Assembly (NCBI RefSeq): GCF_026768455.1
Contig: NZ_JAPPVQ010000008.1
Span: 1-51,470 of the forward strand
Direction: 5' to 3'
DNA length: 51,470 bases
Source: Candidatus Nitrosotenuis cloacae
Lineage (GTDB): Archaea > Thermoproteota > Nitrososphaeria > Nitrososphaerales > Nitrosopumilaceae
Shown here: positions 35,251 through 42,898 of the stretch, one piece after another
Layout: each line of letters starts with the position of its first letter
Numbering within the stretch: the first letter of the stretch is position 1
The notes under the pieces: generated by a model
Databases searched by the model: none
The model's input: the letters and a program-made list of their open reading frames with translations, nothing else
What the model was told of the DNA's origin: nothing
Position numbers and translations under genes: made by a program

Positions 35251-36620
35251 TTGCGAAGAAGTCTTGAGAGTATTGTCTTTTTCTCCGCTTGCTCGTTTTG
35301 TACCTTGGATTCTTCGATCTTGAACTTTGAGATTATTTTCTGCAACTGATCTGCAAGCTCCGACATCTGGTTTGACGCGGTGGCAATCTCCTGAGTCTGG
35401 GCAGTCTGCTGCTCTATTGCGGCCGACGTCTCCTCCGTTGCGGACGCATTTTGTTCTGCAACTGCGGCAATCTCGCTTGTATTTGCTGACACGGCCTTTA
35501 CCTTGGATACCTCGTTTTGCGCCGAGTCTGAGAGCTTTTTCACGTTGCTTGACATACTCTGTATCTGTGCTGCAATCTCGTCAAGTGAGCGCAATGACGA
35601 GTCGATTACCATCTTTCCCTGGTTTACCTCATTTGCGCTGATCTCGATGTCTTCAACTACCACCTGCGCGTCATCCTGAATCTGCTTCAGCTTTGTGTCT
35701 ATCTCCTCTGATGACTTTGCGGAGCTTTCTGCGAGGCGTCTTACCTCGTCTGCTACGACTGCAAATCCGCGGCCAGCCTCGCCTGCTCGCGCCGCCTCGA
35801 TTGCAGCGTTGAGTGCAAGCAAGTTTGTTTGGTCGGCAATCTGCTTTATGACGTCAAGTACAGTTGTGATCTCGTTTGTCTTTTGAGCAAGACCGCGCAC
35901 CTTTTGCGCCGACTCGTTTGTAACTTTGATGATGTTGTTCATTCTCTGGCCTGCCTCCTTTGCAGATTCAGAGCCTTTTGCGGAAAGACTGCCAACCCTG
36001 TTTGTCATCTCGACTGATTCCACTGCGTCTGTGGCAAGCTCGCCCATCGTGTCGGAGAGCTCCTCTACTATCTGCCTAGACTTGGCAAGTCCTTGGGCCT
36101 GGGATTCAGATCCCCTTGATACCTGGTCAACAGTGGATGCTATTTGCTGGATGGATGAGTTCAATTCGTTGCCCGATGCGGCAATCTGCTGCGCGTTAGC
36201 AGAGACAGACTGTGCTGCCATGTTTACCTCTGATATCATACTCTTCAAGTTTGCAGCCATCTGCTCCTCTGCTGCAAGCAACCTGCCTATCTCGTCATTT
36301 GACTTTGATTTTTCCACCACCACTGCCAGATCTCCCTGGCTGATCTTTGTGGCAATGTCTGTGGCCCTGACGATTGGTTTTGTGATGCTTCGTGAAATGA
36401 AAAACGCGAAAATGCCTACTCCTATGTTTACTGTGATCCCAAGCACGATTGCCTGGGTTGTCATGCCGGAAAGATACTCACGTGATGCGGAATCTCCAAG
36501 CTTTTCAACTAGCTGGCTTGAGGAATAGTAACTACCCAGCGAAATGGCAACTACCGATACTATTGCTATTGCATTAAACAGTAACTGAAGCTTCCAGTTT
36601 AGAGAACCGAACCCCTTCAT
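35247..36620 (-). CDS. Methyl-accepting chemotaxis-type protein without an external sensor domain
   Basis: 457 residues. TM1 is about 11-32 and TM2 about 55-77, with only about 22 residues outside. HAMP spans about 77-130 ([17 protein letters not shown]). The long signalling coiled coil has the conserved tip near 260-300 ([20 protein letters not shown], then [15 protein letters not shown]). With no periplasmic domain it likely senses membrane or internal state. No cheA, cheW or archaellum gene is in the window. A TATA candidate on this strand (ctataatc) is near 36643-36650. Confidence 0.92.
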   Translation of the reverse strand: MKGFGSLNWKLQLLFNAIAIVSVVAISLGSYYSSSQLVEKLGDSASREYLSGMTTQAIVLGITVNIGVGIFAFFISRSITKPIVRATDIATKISQGDLAVVVEKSKSNDEIGRLLAAEEQMAANLKSMISEVNMAAQSVSANAQQIAASGNELNSSIQQIASTVDQVSRGSESQAQGLAKSRQIVEELSDTMGELATDAVESVEMTNRVGSLSAKGSESAKEAGQRMNNIIKVTNESAQKVRGLAQKTNEITTVLDVIKQIADQTNLLALNAAIEAARAGEAGRGFAVVADEVRRLAESSAKSSEEIDTKLKQIQDDAQVVVEDIEISANEVNQGKMVIDSSLRSLDEIAAQIQSMSSNVKKLSDSAQNEVSKVKAVSANTSEIAAVAEQNASATEETSAAIEQQTAQTQEIATASNQMSELADQLQKIISKFKIEESKVQNEQAEKKTILSRLLRN

Positions 36621-36708
36621 ATGTGATGTTTTTCATAACTTCTGATTATAGGTGCCAGTGTGTTTGGTATAAACAGATAATTTTTCAGGCCCACTCGTGG
36701 CTATTTTG

Positions 36709-36730
36709 TAGGTAATTGTGCAATTACCTA
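36709..36730. promoter_or_regulatory. 22-bp perfect palindrome upstream of the C2H2 gene
   Basis: taggtaattg-tg-caattaccta has perfect 10-bp arms with a 2-base spacer. It abuts the upstream side of the TATA element at 36732-36740, the usual place for an archaeal activator or repressor site. Confidence 0.6.
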
Positions 36731-36731
36731 G

Positions 36732-36740
36732 ATATTAATA
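36732..36740 (+). promoter_or_regulatory. TATA box of the C2H2 gene
   Basis: The sequence atattaata is centred 27 bp before ATG 36763 and is flanked on both sides by palindromes, a compact promoter layout. Confidence 0.55.
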
Positions 36741-36759
36741 GTACGGTACCATACCGTAC
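36741..36759. promoter_or_regulatory. 19-bp perfect palindrome over the predicted transcription start
   Basis: gtacggta-cca-taccgtac has 8-bp arms and a 3-base spacer. It lies between the TATA box and the start codon, where a bound protein would block transcription. Confidence 0.6.
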
Positions 36760-36762
36760 CAT

Positions 36763-36870
36763 ATGATTACTTGTGAATACTGCACCAAGCAGTTTGTAGA
36801 AAACATGAACGGTCTTACCGAAAAGACGTTGCATGAGATACTCCATGGACCAGAATTGGTCAATGAGTAG
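36763..36870 (+). CDS. 35-residue C2H2-type zinc-finger-like protein
   Basis: ATG 36763 to TAG 36868-36870. The residues CEYCTKQF (CxxC followed by Phe three residues later) and LHEILH (HxxxH) give the order Cys-Cys-Phe-Leu-His-His of a single C2H2 finger. The spacing between second Cys and first His is 16, longer than the classical 12. The whole protein is one finger, so it may act as a dimer or a protein adaptor. The elaborate promoter just upstream, with two palindromes, supports real expression and tight control, perhaps autoregulation. Confidence 0.65.
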   Translation: MITCEYCTKQFVENMNGLTEKTLHEILHGPELVNE

Positions 36871-36927
36871 CTACATTCTTTTTTATCTTATTTTAGCCGC
36901 ACCTTTTATTATCGATGACGCTTCCTA

Positions 36928-38436
36928 ATGTCAGTGAGCACCAAAAAATCTACCAAGCCTGCAAAATCGACTGAAAAATCAGTATCTACAGGACTTGCAA
37001 AAAAAGACTCTGCAGCACTTGCCAAGAAGGTTGCCGCAGTCTCTGATTCTACTAAAACACTCTCAAAAGAGATCAAATCTATGTCAAAGATATTTTCAGA
37101 CAACCAGAAGGTGCTAATCTCAATTAAGGACATGATTGACACGCTTACCAACGCACTGGAGCAGATCCAAAAACAGTCAAAACAGATGACGATGCTTGAG
37201 GAGGACAACGAGCGCCTCTTTGCCGGGCTGAATCAAGTGCGAGCTCAGGCATCATTAATTACAAAGATAAACGATCATGCAACACGCCTGCAAGAACAGG
37301 TAAACAAAATATCTCAGGTACAAAAAGAGTCGCCCGACTCTGGCAGCATAATGAAGGTGATTGCGGACAACCAGAACTCCATTCAGAATAACACTCACAT
37401 GATAATCAAAATCGCGCAAAGGATAGACAACATAAAGGACGATCTAGGCCAGCTCTCATCGAAGACTGAGCAGGTTTCGTCTGTCGGCGCTGAAATCGAC
37501 AAACTTCGTGAAAAGATTCAGGCGATGCACGACAGGTCGCAAAAGAGCAACATCGAGTCTGACATTGAGTCTCTAAAGACCGGACTGCAGAGCATCATCG
37601 CAAAGACTGAGACTGCATCAAAGGTTGCTCAGGAACTTGAGGCACTGCGCGACAAAATAGGCTCACTTTCGGATAAAGCGGACAAGATAGGACAGCTTGG
37701 AGACAAGGTCCAGGAACTGCAGCAGGAGTTGTTCACAAACATGGCAAGAACTGATGCTGTAACGCACCTCTCCGGCGAGATCCAAAAGATAGAGTCCGAG
37801 ATTGACTCACTCGTAAAGCGGGCGGACAGCACCGCGTTTGTGGGGGAGGGATTAAAGTCCGTCCAGAGCGACTTTGCGTCATTCAAGGATACTGTGTTTA
37901 ACAAGACAAACACAATCGACCAAAAGATCTCCACCATGACAGAGATGCTCAAAAGATCCGATGCGTCAATGTCAGAATTCCACAAAAAGACGGACGGCGT
38001 CTTTGGCAGCTTGATGGAGGTAAAGAATGCCACCAACAAGTCGTCGTCCAACACCTCAAAGGAAGTGATGGCGCTGCTCAAGCTGTCCGAATTCCAATCA
38101 AACATCAGAATAATCACGGAATCCAAGTATGGCGACCTCAAGGACATCGAAAGAATGGCCGAGCAGACTGCGTCGATTGTCAACCTGTTTGACAAGATTG
38201 CAATCGAGTCGCAAGAAAAGGTGTCGCTGCCTCTAGAGGTACGCCAATGGGCCGTAAGCAAAATGCTTGACTGTGCAGACAAATGGGAGATACGATTCTC
38301 CGACTTGTTCAACGTCTTGATTGCCAAGCTCGGAAAGGAGCTCGTAAAGGGGGCAATTCGTATACAACAGGTACGTGACATCTTTGGAATTCGAGGCGTC
38401 GACGAGATAAGAAAAGAGCTAAACATCCCGGCATAG
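36928..38436 (+). CDS. Long coiled-coil protein with six 24-residue repeats
   Basis: 502 residues, almost entirely heptad-like helix. A Lys/Ser/Thr-rich N-terminus of about 25 residues is probably disordered. Residues 178-320 contain six repeats of 23-24 residues, starting at 178, 202, 225, 249, 273 and 297. The pattern is [KR]-[TA]-[ED]-x4-hydrophobic-x2-E-hydrophobic-x2-Leu. The last 75 residues (after about 430) look globular (LEVRQWAVSKMLDCADKWEI, then GAIRIQQVRDIFGIRGVDEI). No TM segment or ATPase motif. No family recognised. A TATA candidate (cttttatt) is near 36903-36910. A cytoskeletal or chromosome-organising role is only inference, from its shape and ATPase neighbour. Confidence 0.8.
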   Translation: MSVSTKKSTKPAKSTEKSVSTGLAKKDSAALAKKVAAVSDSTKTLSKEIKSMSKIFSDNQKVLISIKDMIDTLTNALEQIQKQSKQMTMLEEDNERLFAGLNQVRAQASLITKINDHATRLQEQVNKISQVQKESPDSGSIMKVIADNQNSIQNNTHMIIKIAQRIDNIKDDLGQLSSKTEQVSSVGAEIDKLREKIQAMHDRSQKSNIESDIESLKTGLQSIIAKTETASKVAQELEALRDKIGSLSDKADKIGQLGDKVQELQQELFTNMARTDAVTHLSGEIQKIESEIDSLVKRADSTAFVGEGLKSVQSDFASFKDTVFNKTNTIDQKISTMTEMLKRSDASMSEFHKKTDGVFGSLMEVKNATNKSSSNTSKEVMALLKLSEFQSNIRIITESKYGDLKDIERMAEQTASIVNLFDKIAIESQEKVSLPLEVRQWAVSKMLDCADKWEIRFSDLFNVLIAKLGKELVKGAIRIQQVRDIFGIRGVDEIRKELNIPA

Positions 38437-38687
38437 TATTATAGAAAAGCAGTCAGATACCCCAGGTCTCACTCTACATTAATTTCAGATGACCTAATCA
38501 TCACCCTGCAAGGCACATTTGACGACGTTTCCTAATAAGTTCTGACCCTGCCAGGCCGGCACGAGTTTGACGGCTGGGTGATTCTGAGCGTGGAATGCCA
38601 AAAAGCAAACAATACGTAACAATTTTTAACAAAATTGTAATACAAGTCGACCTTTCCCGTTAAAAAAAATTTTGGGAATCCTAAGGC
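38437..38687 (+). other. 251-bp intergenic region before the wHTH-ATPase pair
   Basis: I find no open frame of interest here. The region holds the palindrome at 38619-38638, an A-rich TATA candidate at 38660-38668 (ttaaaaaaa, 24 bp before ATG 38688) and part of the inverted repeat 38673-38698. A weak C/D-box-like pattern on the minus strand near 38460-38520 is not convincing. Confidence 0.5.
38619..38638. promoter_or_regulatory. Palindrome upstream of the winged-helix gene
   Basis: acaatttt-taac-aaaattgt has perfect 8-bp arms and a 4-base spacer. It is about 22 bp upstream of the TATA candidate, so it is a candidate operator, possibly for the winged-helix protein itself. Confidence 0.5.
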
Positions 38688-38698
38688 ATGAATTCCCA
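38673..38698. promoter_or_regulatory. Inverted repeat spanning the winged-helix start codon
   Basis: tgggaat (38673-38679) and attccca (38692-38698) are perfect 7-bp arms with ATG 38688 in the loop. If the transcript is leaderless, the left arm is not in the RNA and this would be a DNA site over the transcription start. With a longer leader it could hide the start codon. Confidence 0.4.
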
Positions 38699-39233
38699 GA
38701 TTCTTGATAGGGTAGTAGCTTCAGGAATCTGCGGAATAAAAAAGGCCGAACTGAAGAAGATCTTCGGAAAGGACTGCGACTCGTCGCTTGAGACCCTCGC
38801 AAAAGACGACAAAATCATCGTGGACAACAAGGGTGTTGCGCACTATGTGTGGAGCAAGGAGAACTATCTGTCTCACATCTCAGAGCACGACCCGAAATTC
38901 AAGATAATCTCAAGGCTGGTTCGAAATCTGGAAAACTCGGTAAATCAGCTAAAGACGGACCTTGCGGCAACGCCGGCAAAGGGCCACTCCGAACTGCCAT
39001 TTAAGACGCATTTTGATCAAACCATTATCGGACTCTCCACCTCGCTTGGCTGGGTGCCGTTTGCAAACATACGCCAGAAGGTGTGCGAGTCGCTGCAGAT
39101 CACGACTGAAAAATTCTACTCCCTTGCGTCAGAATTAATCGAGGCAAATCAGGGCAAATATGAGATTTCAACCGGGGGCCAGGAAGGCATCCATGTACGC
39201 GGCCTGCTACACGGGTACGTGAGAAAGCTATGA
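38688..39233 (+). CDS. Winged-helix-like protein of the coiled-coil/ATPase locus
   Basis: 181 residues. The N-terminal 70 residues (ILDRVVASGICGIKKAELKK and the following LAKDDKIIVDNKGVAHYVW, a wing-like hairpin) look like a winged helix-turn-helix. The middle segment (about 75-105) is a short coiled coil. The C-terminal part (VPFANIRQKVCESLQITTEK, then LIEANQGKYEISTGG) may be a second winged-helix domain. It could bind DNA or act as a protein-binding adaptor as in SMC-associated kite proteins; this is inference. ATG 38688. It overlaps the ATPase gene by 4 bp. Confidence 0.65.
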   Translation: MNSQILDRVVASGICGIKKAELKKIFGKDCDSSLETLAKDDKIIVDNKGVAHYVWSKENYLSHISEHDPKFKIISRLVRNLENSVNQLKTDLAATPAKGHSELPFKTHFDQTIIGLSTSLGWVPFANIRQKVCESLQITTEKFYSLASELIEANQGKYEISTGGQEGIHVRGLLHGYVRKL

Positions 39234-40834
39234 CATACCCGTACGGCCTAAAAGACAACCCATACCCTAGCAGCCCGACTCCGACTGAGCAAGACGCGCG
39301 AATTCTCGGGGGCACAAAGCACCAGGAGGCAAAGGCCACAATCGTGGACTGCATCTCGGATTTATACAAAAAGACCTCGAGAAGAAACTCGACCGATGAC
39401 GATTTCAGATTGATCACACTCGTGCAGGACGTAGGAAGCGGAAAGACACACCTTGCACTTCACATCAAGACCCTCAAAACCAGGCAGGACATAGTTACAA
39501 GCTACGTGGACCTCTCGTCGATATCACCAAAGACCAACGAGAGCATCTACAATTCAATAGTTAACGGATTCAGCAAAGAGATGTTCTCCGAATTGAGGGG
39601 GAAATTCATCTGGCAGATATGCGACAAGGCGCAAAAAGGCGACGTGCTGGCAAAAAGAGTACTTGGATACGGGTTCGTAGACAAGCTAAAGGGAACTACA
39701 ATGAAGCAAAAGGCAGAGGACATAATTTATGACAAAAAGATGATTTCACAAGAGTCGTTGGCAGCGTACCTTGCATCAAACTATTCGCAGCACGAATCGG
39801 TCGTGATACAAAACGTGATCAACAAGTCGTTTGGGAGAATAACCAACCTAGACGAACTGCACGGGCGACTTGGAGCCATAGCAAAGTTCAGCCACAACCT
39901 GCTCGGAAAGGTGATCCTCTTTGAGCTGGACGAGTTTGATTCCCAGGAGGGGACACTTGAGTTTGTAAAATCGCTCATCAACGCGCACATTCCGGCATCG
40001 ATTCTACTGTTAATTACAACTCCATCCGTGTACCTTGAGGTGCAAAACACCAACCCGTCGGTCTTTGACAGGCTGGAGAAGGCAAACTACAAAATCGATC
40101 TTGCCGGCGCAAACTCCGTCGACGAACTAATCGAGATAGCAATCGAGTACATCAAGGAGGCAGACAAAACGGAGAGATTCAACAAAAAGGAACAGCAGGA
40201 CCTGGCAGCAAAGATAAAGGTCCTCTGCGACGAGTTCCCTGAGTTCAGAAACGTCCGCTCGATAATCAACATACTAAACCATGCAGTCGAAAAGGCAGCA
40301 GACCTCGGCGCATCAGAGATATCTGAGGCAGTAATCGATGAGACGATAAAGCAGACTTATCCGGGACTGAAGATCAAAGGCAGCATCATGGAGGTTCCAA
40401 TATCTGACTTTATCAAAATAAAGCGAACATCGGGCACTACGCAGGCTCAGGTGCGACAGGCGGTGTCGAATCTGGTAAATTATGCGCACGAAATAGGCAA
40501 CATCTCAAAGTCGAGCAAACCGAACCCGTCGTTTGACGTGGTGTACTCTGACCCGTTTGGCACAAAGATCGGCATAACCGTGGTAATGGACAACAACCAC
40601 ACAAAGAACTTTGAGACGATCTCAAATGTGATAAAGTCGTCTGCATTCGTCGACAAGCTGATAATCCTGACAAACACCAGCCTTCCGCAGTCAAACCAGG
40701 CCACGATCGTGATTGTGGACAAGTCCAAGGTAATCGATCTACTCTACTTTAACAACCAGTACACCGAGCACAAACTGGAAGAACCCGAGTCGGAAAAGGC
40801 AAAAATGCTCGCAAAAACAATCTGCGTCATCTAA
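39230..40834 (+). CDS. AAA/ORC-like ATPase with a C-terminal unknown domain
   Basis: 534 residues. The N-terminus YGLKDNPYPSSPTPTEQD resembles the entry segment of ORC/ExeA/TnsC-like ATPases. Walker A is VGSGKTH (about 68-74), Walker B is VILFELDE (228-235) and a sensor-1-like LLLITTPS follows (about 259-266). A helical lid spans about 290-375. The C-terminal 120 residues (about 415-534; SFDVVYSDPFGTKIGITVVM) look like an alpha/beta domain, perhaps nuclease-like, with no catalytic motif I can assign. Translationally coupled to the winged-helix gene. The partner could be DNA or the coiled-coil protein; function unknown. Confidence 0.75.
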   Translation: MTYPYGLKDNPYPSSPTPTEQDARILGGTKHQEAKATIVDCISDLYKKTSRRNSTDDDFRLITLVQDVGSGKTHLALHIKTLKTRQDIVTSYVDLSSISPKTNESIYNSIVNGFSKEMFSELRGKFIWQICDKAQKGDVLAKRVLGYGFVDKLKGTTMKQKAEDIIYDKKMISQESLAAYLASNYSQHESVVIQNVINKSFGRITNLDELHGRLGAIAKFSHNLLGKVILFELDEFDSQEGTLEFVKSLINAHIPASILLLITTPSVYLEVQNTNPSVFDRLEKANYKIDLAGANSVDELIEIAIEYIKEADKTERFNKKEQQDLAAKIKVLCDEFPEFRNVRSIINILNHAVEKAADLGASEISEAVIDETIKQTYPGLKIKGSIMEVPISDFIKIKRTSGTTQAQVRQAVSNLVNYAHEIGNISKSSKPNPSFDVVYSDPFGTKIGITVVMDNNHTKNFETISNVIKSSAFVDKLIILTNTSLPQSNQATIVIVDKSKVIDLLYFNNQYTEHKLEEPESEKAKMLAKTICVI

Positions 40835-40838
40835 AACC

Positions 40839-40858
40839 AAAATCATTTTAATGATTTT
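40839..40858. promoter_or_regulatory. 20-bp perfect palindrome between ATPase and antiporter genes
   Basis: aaaatcatt-tt-aatgatttt has 9-bp arms with a 2-base spacer, inside the 36-bp gap. It overlaps the likely TATA region of the antiporter (ttttaat), so it may be an operator. It could alternatively act as an A/T-rich terminator hairpin for the ATPase transcript. Confidence 0.5.
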
Positions 40859-40870
40859 ATTTTCAACTAT

Positions 40871-42175
40871 GTGTTGCAAAACTATCTTCTACAAGTAGTC
40901 GACCACTCAAAAAGCATGGTTGACAGCGCCATGCAGGGCGCATCCCAGAGCATGTCTCCGCATAACTCATCATTTATCACCGATCTTGCAATAATCATGA
41001 TTCTTGCGTCCGTTGTGACGCTTGCATTCTTCAAAATGAGGCAACCTCTGATAATTGGGTACCTTTTTGCAGGGATGCTCATAGGCCCGCTCTCTCCTCT
41101 GTGGAGCTGGTTTTTGCCCGAGGGCAGCGGAGTGCTGGGGCTCGGCGGGCAGATACTCTCGGATCTGAACGTACTCAACATATTTGCCGAACTTGGAGTC
41201 ATACTACTCCTGTTTGTCATCGGAATAGAGTTCCCATACTCAAAGATCCGCTCAATAGGCAAGGTGGCAATAGGTGCAGGCACCATCGGACTGTTCCTGA
41301 CACTCGGAGTCGTGTTTTACGTGTCAAGTGCGATGGGGTTGAGCTTCTTTGACTCTTTGTTTTTGGCGGCGGCACTCTCCATTAGCAGTACTGCGGTACT
41401 AGTCAAGATACTTGAGGACACAGGCAGGATCAAAAGGGAGTCGTCGATTCTTGTCTTGGGCATACTGATTGTGGAGGACGTGATTGCAGTCATACTGCTT
41501 GCGACACTAGAGTCTGTGGCACTTGTGGGAAGCGTCTCGTACGAGGGAATAATTGTAATCATACTGATTGCGGCAGCACTAATCGGCGGAACGCTGACAA
41601 TTGGAACGAAGGTAATTCCAAGACTGATTGACAGGGTCGCCGCAACCCAACACAAGGAGATACTGCTTCTGTCAGTTCTCGGCGTGTGCTTTGGATATTC
41701 ATTGTTTGCAAGTTTTGTCGGGCTCTCAGTTGCAATCGGCGCATTTCTGGCAGGCGTCCTTGTCGCGGAATCAAAGTCGTCTGAGGTCTCAAAGATCCTT
41801 GCCAGTCCTATCAAGGACATGTTCGTTGCGATATTCTTCGTCTCCGTTGGAACGCTGATGAATGTGTCTGAGCTTGGAAACTATGTATTTCTGGCACTGG
41901 GACTCATAGTGCTTGCGATTGTGGTCAAGTTCGGAGGCTCGATGATTGGGAACTTTTTGTTCGGGCAGGGACGAGCAAAATCACTCCGCTCATCATTTGC
42001 GCTGGCTGGCCCAAGAGGGGAATTCTCGATAGTCATGGTGAAAACAGGCGTCGACATCGGTGCCGTAAGTACTTTTGTGTTTCCGTTAATCGGAGTCATA
42101 TCTATAATTACTGCATTCATAACACCATTCTTGATTAGGGCAAGCGATAAACTCGTATCAAAGATTGAGGAATAA
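40871..42175 (+). CDS. Cation:proton antiporter, CPA2 (KefB/NapA-like) family
   Basis: 434 residues with about twelve membrane segments. GYLFAGMLIGPLSPLWSW, LLLFVIGIEFPYSKIRSIG and AALSISSTAVLVKILEDTGR are hallmarks of CPA2 Na+/H+ or K+/H+ antiporters. The region GILIVEDVIAVILLATLE contains the membrane acidic residues ED that bind the cation. It lacks the C-terminal TrkA-N regulatory domain of KefB/C. GTG 40871 start. The next gene overlaps no sequence but starts two bases after the stop, so a soluble partner may be co-expressed. Confidence 0.9.
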   Translation: MLQNYLLQVVDHSKSMVDSAMQGASQSMSPHNSSFITDLAIIMILASVVTLAFFKMRQPLIIGYLFAGMLIGPLSPLWSWFLPEGSGVLGLGGQILSDLNVLNIFAELGVILLLFVIGIEFPYSKIRSIGKVAIGAGTIGLFLTLGVVFYVSSAMGLSFFDSLFLAAALSISSTAVLVKILEDTGRIKRESSILVLGILIVEDVIAVILLATLESVALVGSVSYEGIIVIILIAAALIGGTLTIGTKVIPRLIDRVAATQHKEILLLSVLGVCFGYSLFASFVGLSVAIGAFLAGVLVAESKSSEVSKILASPIKDMFVAIFFVSVGTLMNVSELGNYVFLALGLIVLAIVVKFGGSMIGNFLFGQGRAKSLRSSFALAGPRGEFSIVMVKTGVDIGAVSTFVFPLIGVISIITAFITPFLIRASDKLVSKIEE

Positions 42176-42176
42176 A

Positions 42177-42611
42177 ATGTCAGAAGATGAAATGAAGAAA
42201 CTAATGGATCGGGTGCACGTAGGCGTTACGTCATTCAACTATAACGGAATCGCAGTACCATGCGTCATTTTAGCTGAGAAAAAGTTTGACGAAATAATGG
42301 CAAAGGTGGCCGGAAAGCCGCTCTCGGTGGACACCAACCTAAACATACTGCAGGACGGCCTTGGACACGTGTTTGTGGAGGTGGTTCTCACATTTTCGGA
42401 GGGGGGAGTGGAGGAAAAACTCCTACTTTATGCCAACGAATCGTTGGAGTTCTTTGAATCACTTGCAACCAGCTCAATGCTGGCCCTTTCGTCTCCTCAT
42501 TCGCAGGTCGGAAAGGACAACGTGTTCATGATCCAACTTCCAAGGCCCGAGAAGATCTCAGACGCCCTGGACATCATCAAAAAGGGACTGGCCGCAAAGA
42601 CTGAGACCTGA
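42177..42611 (+). CDS. Soluble hypothetical protein coupled to the antiporter
   Basis: 144 residues, alpha/beta, no Cys-rich or membrane segment. DGLGHVFVEVVLTFSEGGVE looks like a beta hairpin and NESLEFFESLATSSMLALSS like an amphipathic helix. No family recognised. ATG 42177 (MSEDEMKKLMD) begins two bases after the antiporter stop; a start 12 bp earlier is possible. A role as regulatory subunit of the antiporter is a guess from position alone. Confidence 0.65.
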   Translation: MSEDEMKKLMDRVHVGVTSFNYNGIAVPCVILAEKKFDEIMAKVAGKPLSVDTNLNILQDGLGHVFVEVVLTFSEGGVEEKLLLYANESLEFFESLATSSMLALSSPHSQVGKDNVFMIQLPRPEKISDALDIIKKGLAAKTET

Positions 42612-42793
42612 GCAAGTTCGACTCAGAACCCAAATGTCTTTGCATCATGACAATTAGATCGCAAGTTCTGATTTCAAAACGATCCGACGTCGAATTGATC
42701 CGTCATTATTGGCGGCATTTGGATCATTTTTGTCGGAATTTTTTTGCACCGATAAAGATAAAGGCACAGGAAACTCTGAAAAGCAGAAGAAAA

Positions 42794-42865
42794 ATGGCAA
42801 CTAAGAAAACCACAAAGAAATCTACAGCAAAGAAATCTGCTACAAAGAAAAAATCCAAGAAATAA
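42794..42865 (+). CDS. 23-residue Lys-rich histone-tail-like peptide
   Basis: ATG 42794 to TAA 42863-42865. Of 23 residues, 11 are Lys, and the rest after Met are only Thr, Ser and Ala, in a KK-(S/T)-x pattern like the tail of histone H1 or bacterial HU/H1-like proteins. The frame is open back to 42647, but the upstream residues look random. A TATA-like gataaagataaag is near 42751-42763, 30-40 bp upstream, and a T-rich stretch follows the stop. It could compact DNA or RNA. It is short enough that a chance frame cannot be excluded. Confidence 0.5.
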   Translation: MATKKTTKKSTAKKSATKKKSKK

Positions 42866-42898
42866 CTACGACATCTTTCTTTCTTTTTCTACAAAACT

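Noticed and set aside
35926-36528. Plus-strand frame opposite the chemoreceptor
   Set aside because: It is the shadow of a highly conserved signalling domain on the minus strand.
36698-36710. Thirteen-base match tggctattttgta repeated at 49916-49928
   Set aside because: One site is in a promoter region and the other lies between a 3' end and a terminator, so there is no shared context; probably chance in AT-rich sequence.
38460-38520. Minus-strand box C/D-like small RNA in the gap before the winged-helix gene
   Set aside because: gtgatga and ctga boxes can be found, but guide lengths are only about 9 nt and the internal C' box is poor.
42647-42793. Longer version of the Lys-rich protein
   Set aside because: The upstream residues have random composition, and the promoter-like sequence is inside that stretch.
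42612-42793. 182-bp gap before the Lys-rich frame as a possible RNA gene
   Set aside because: Only short gatcc repeats and T-rich tracts are seen; no stable stem or box motif.
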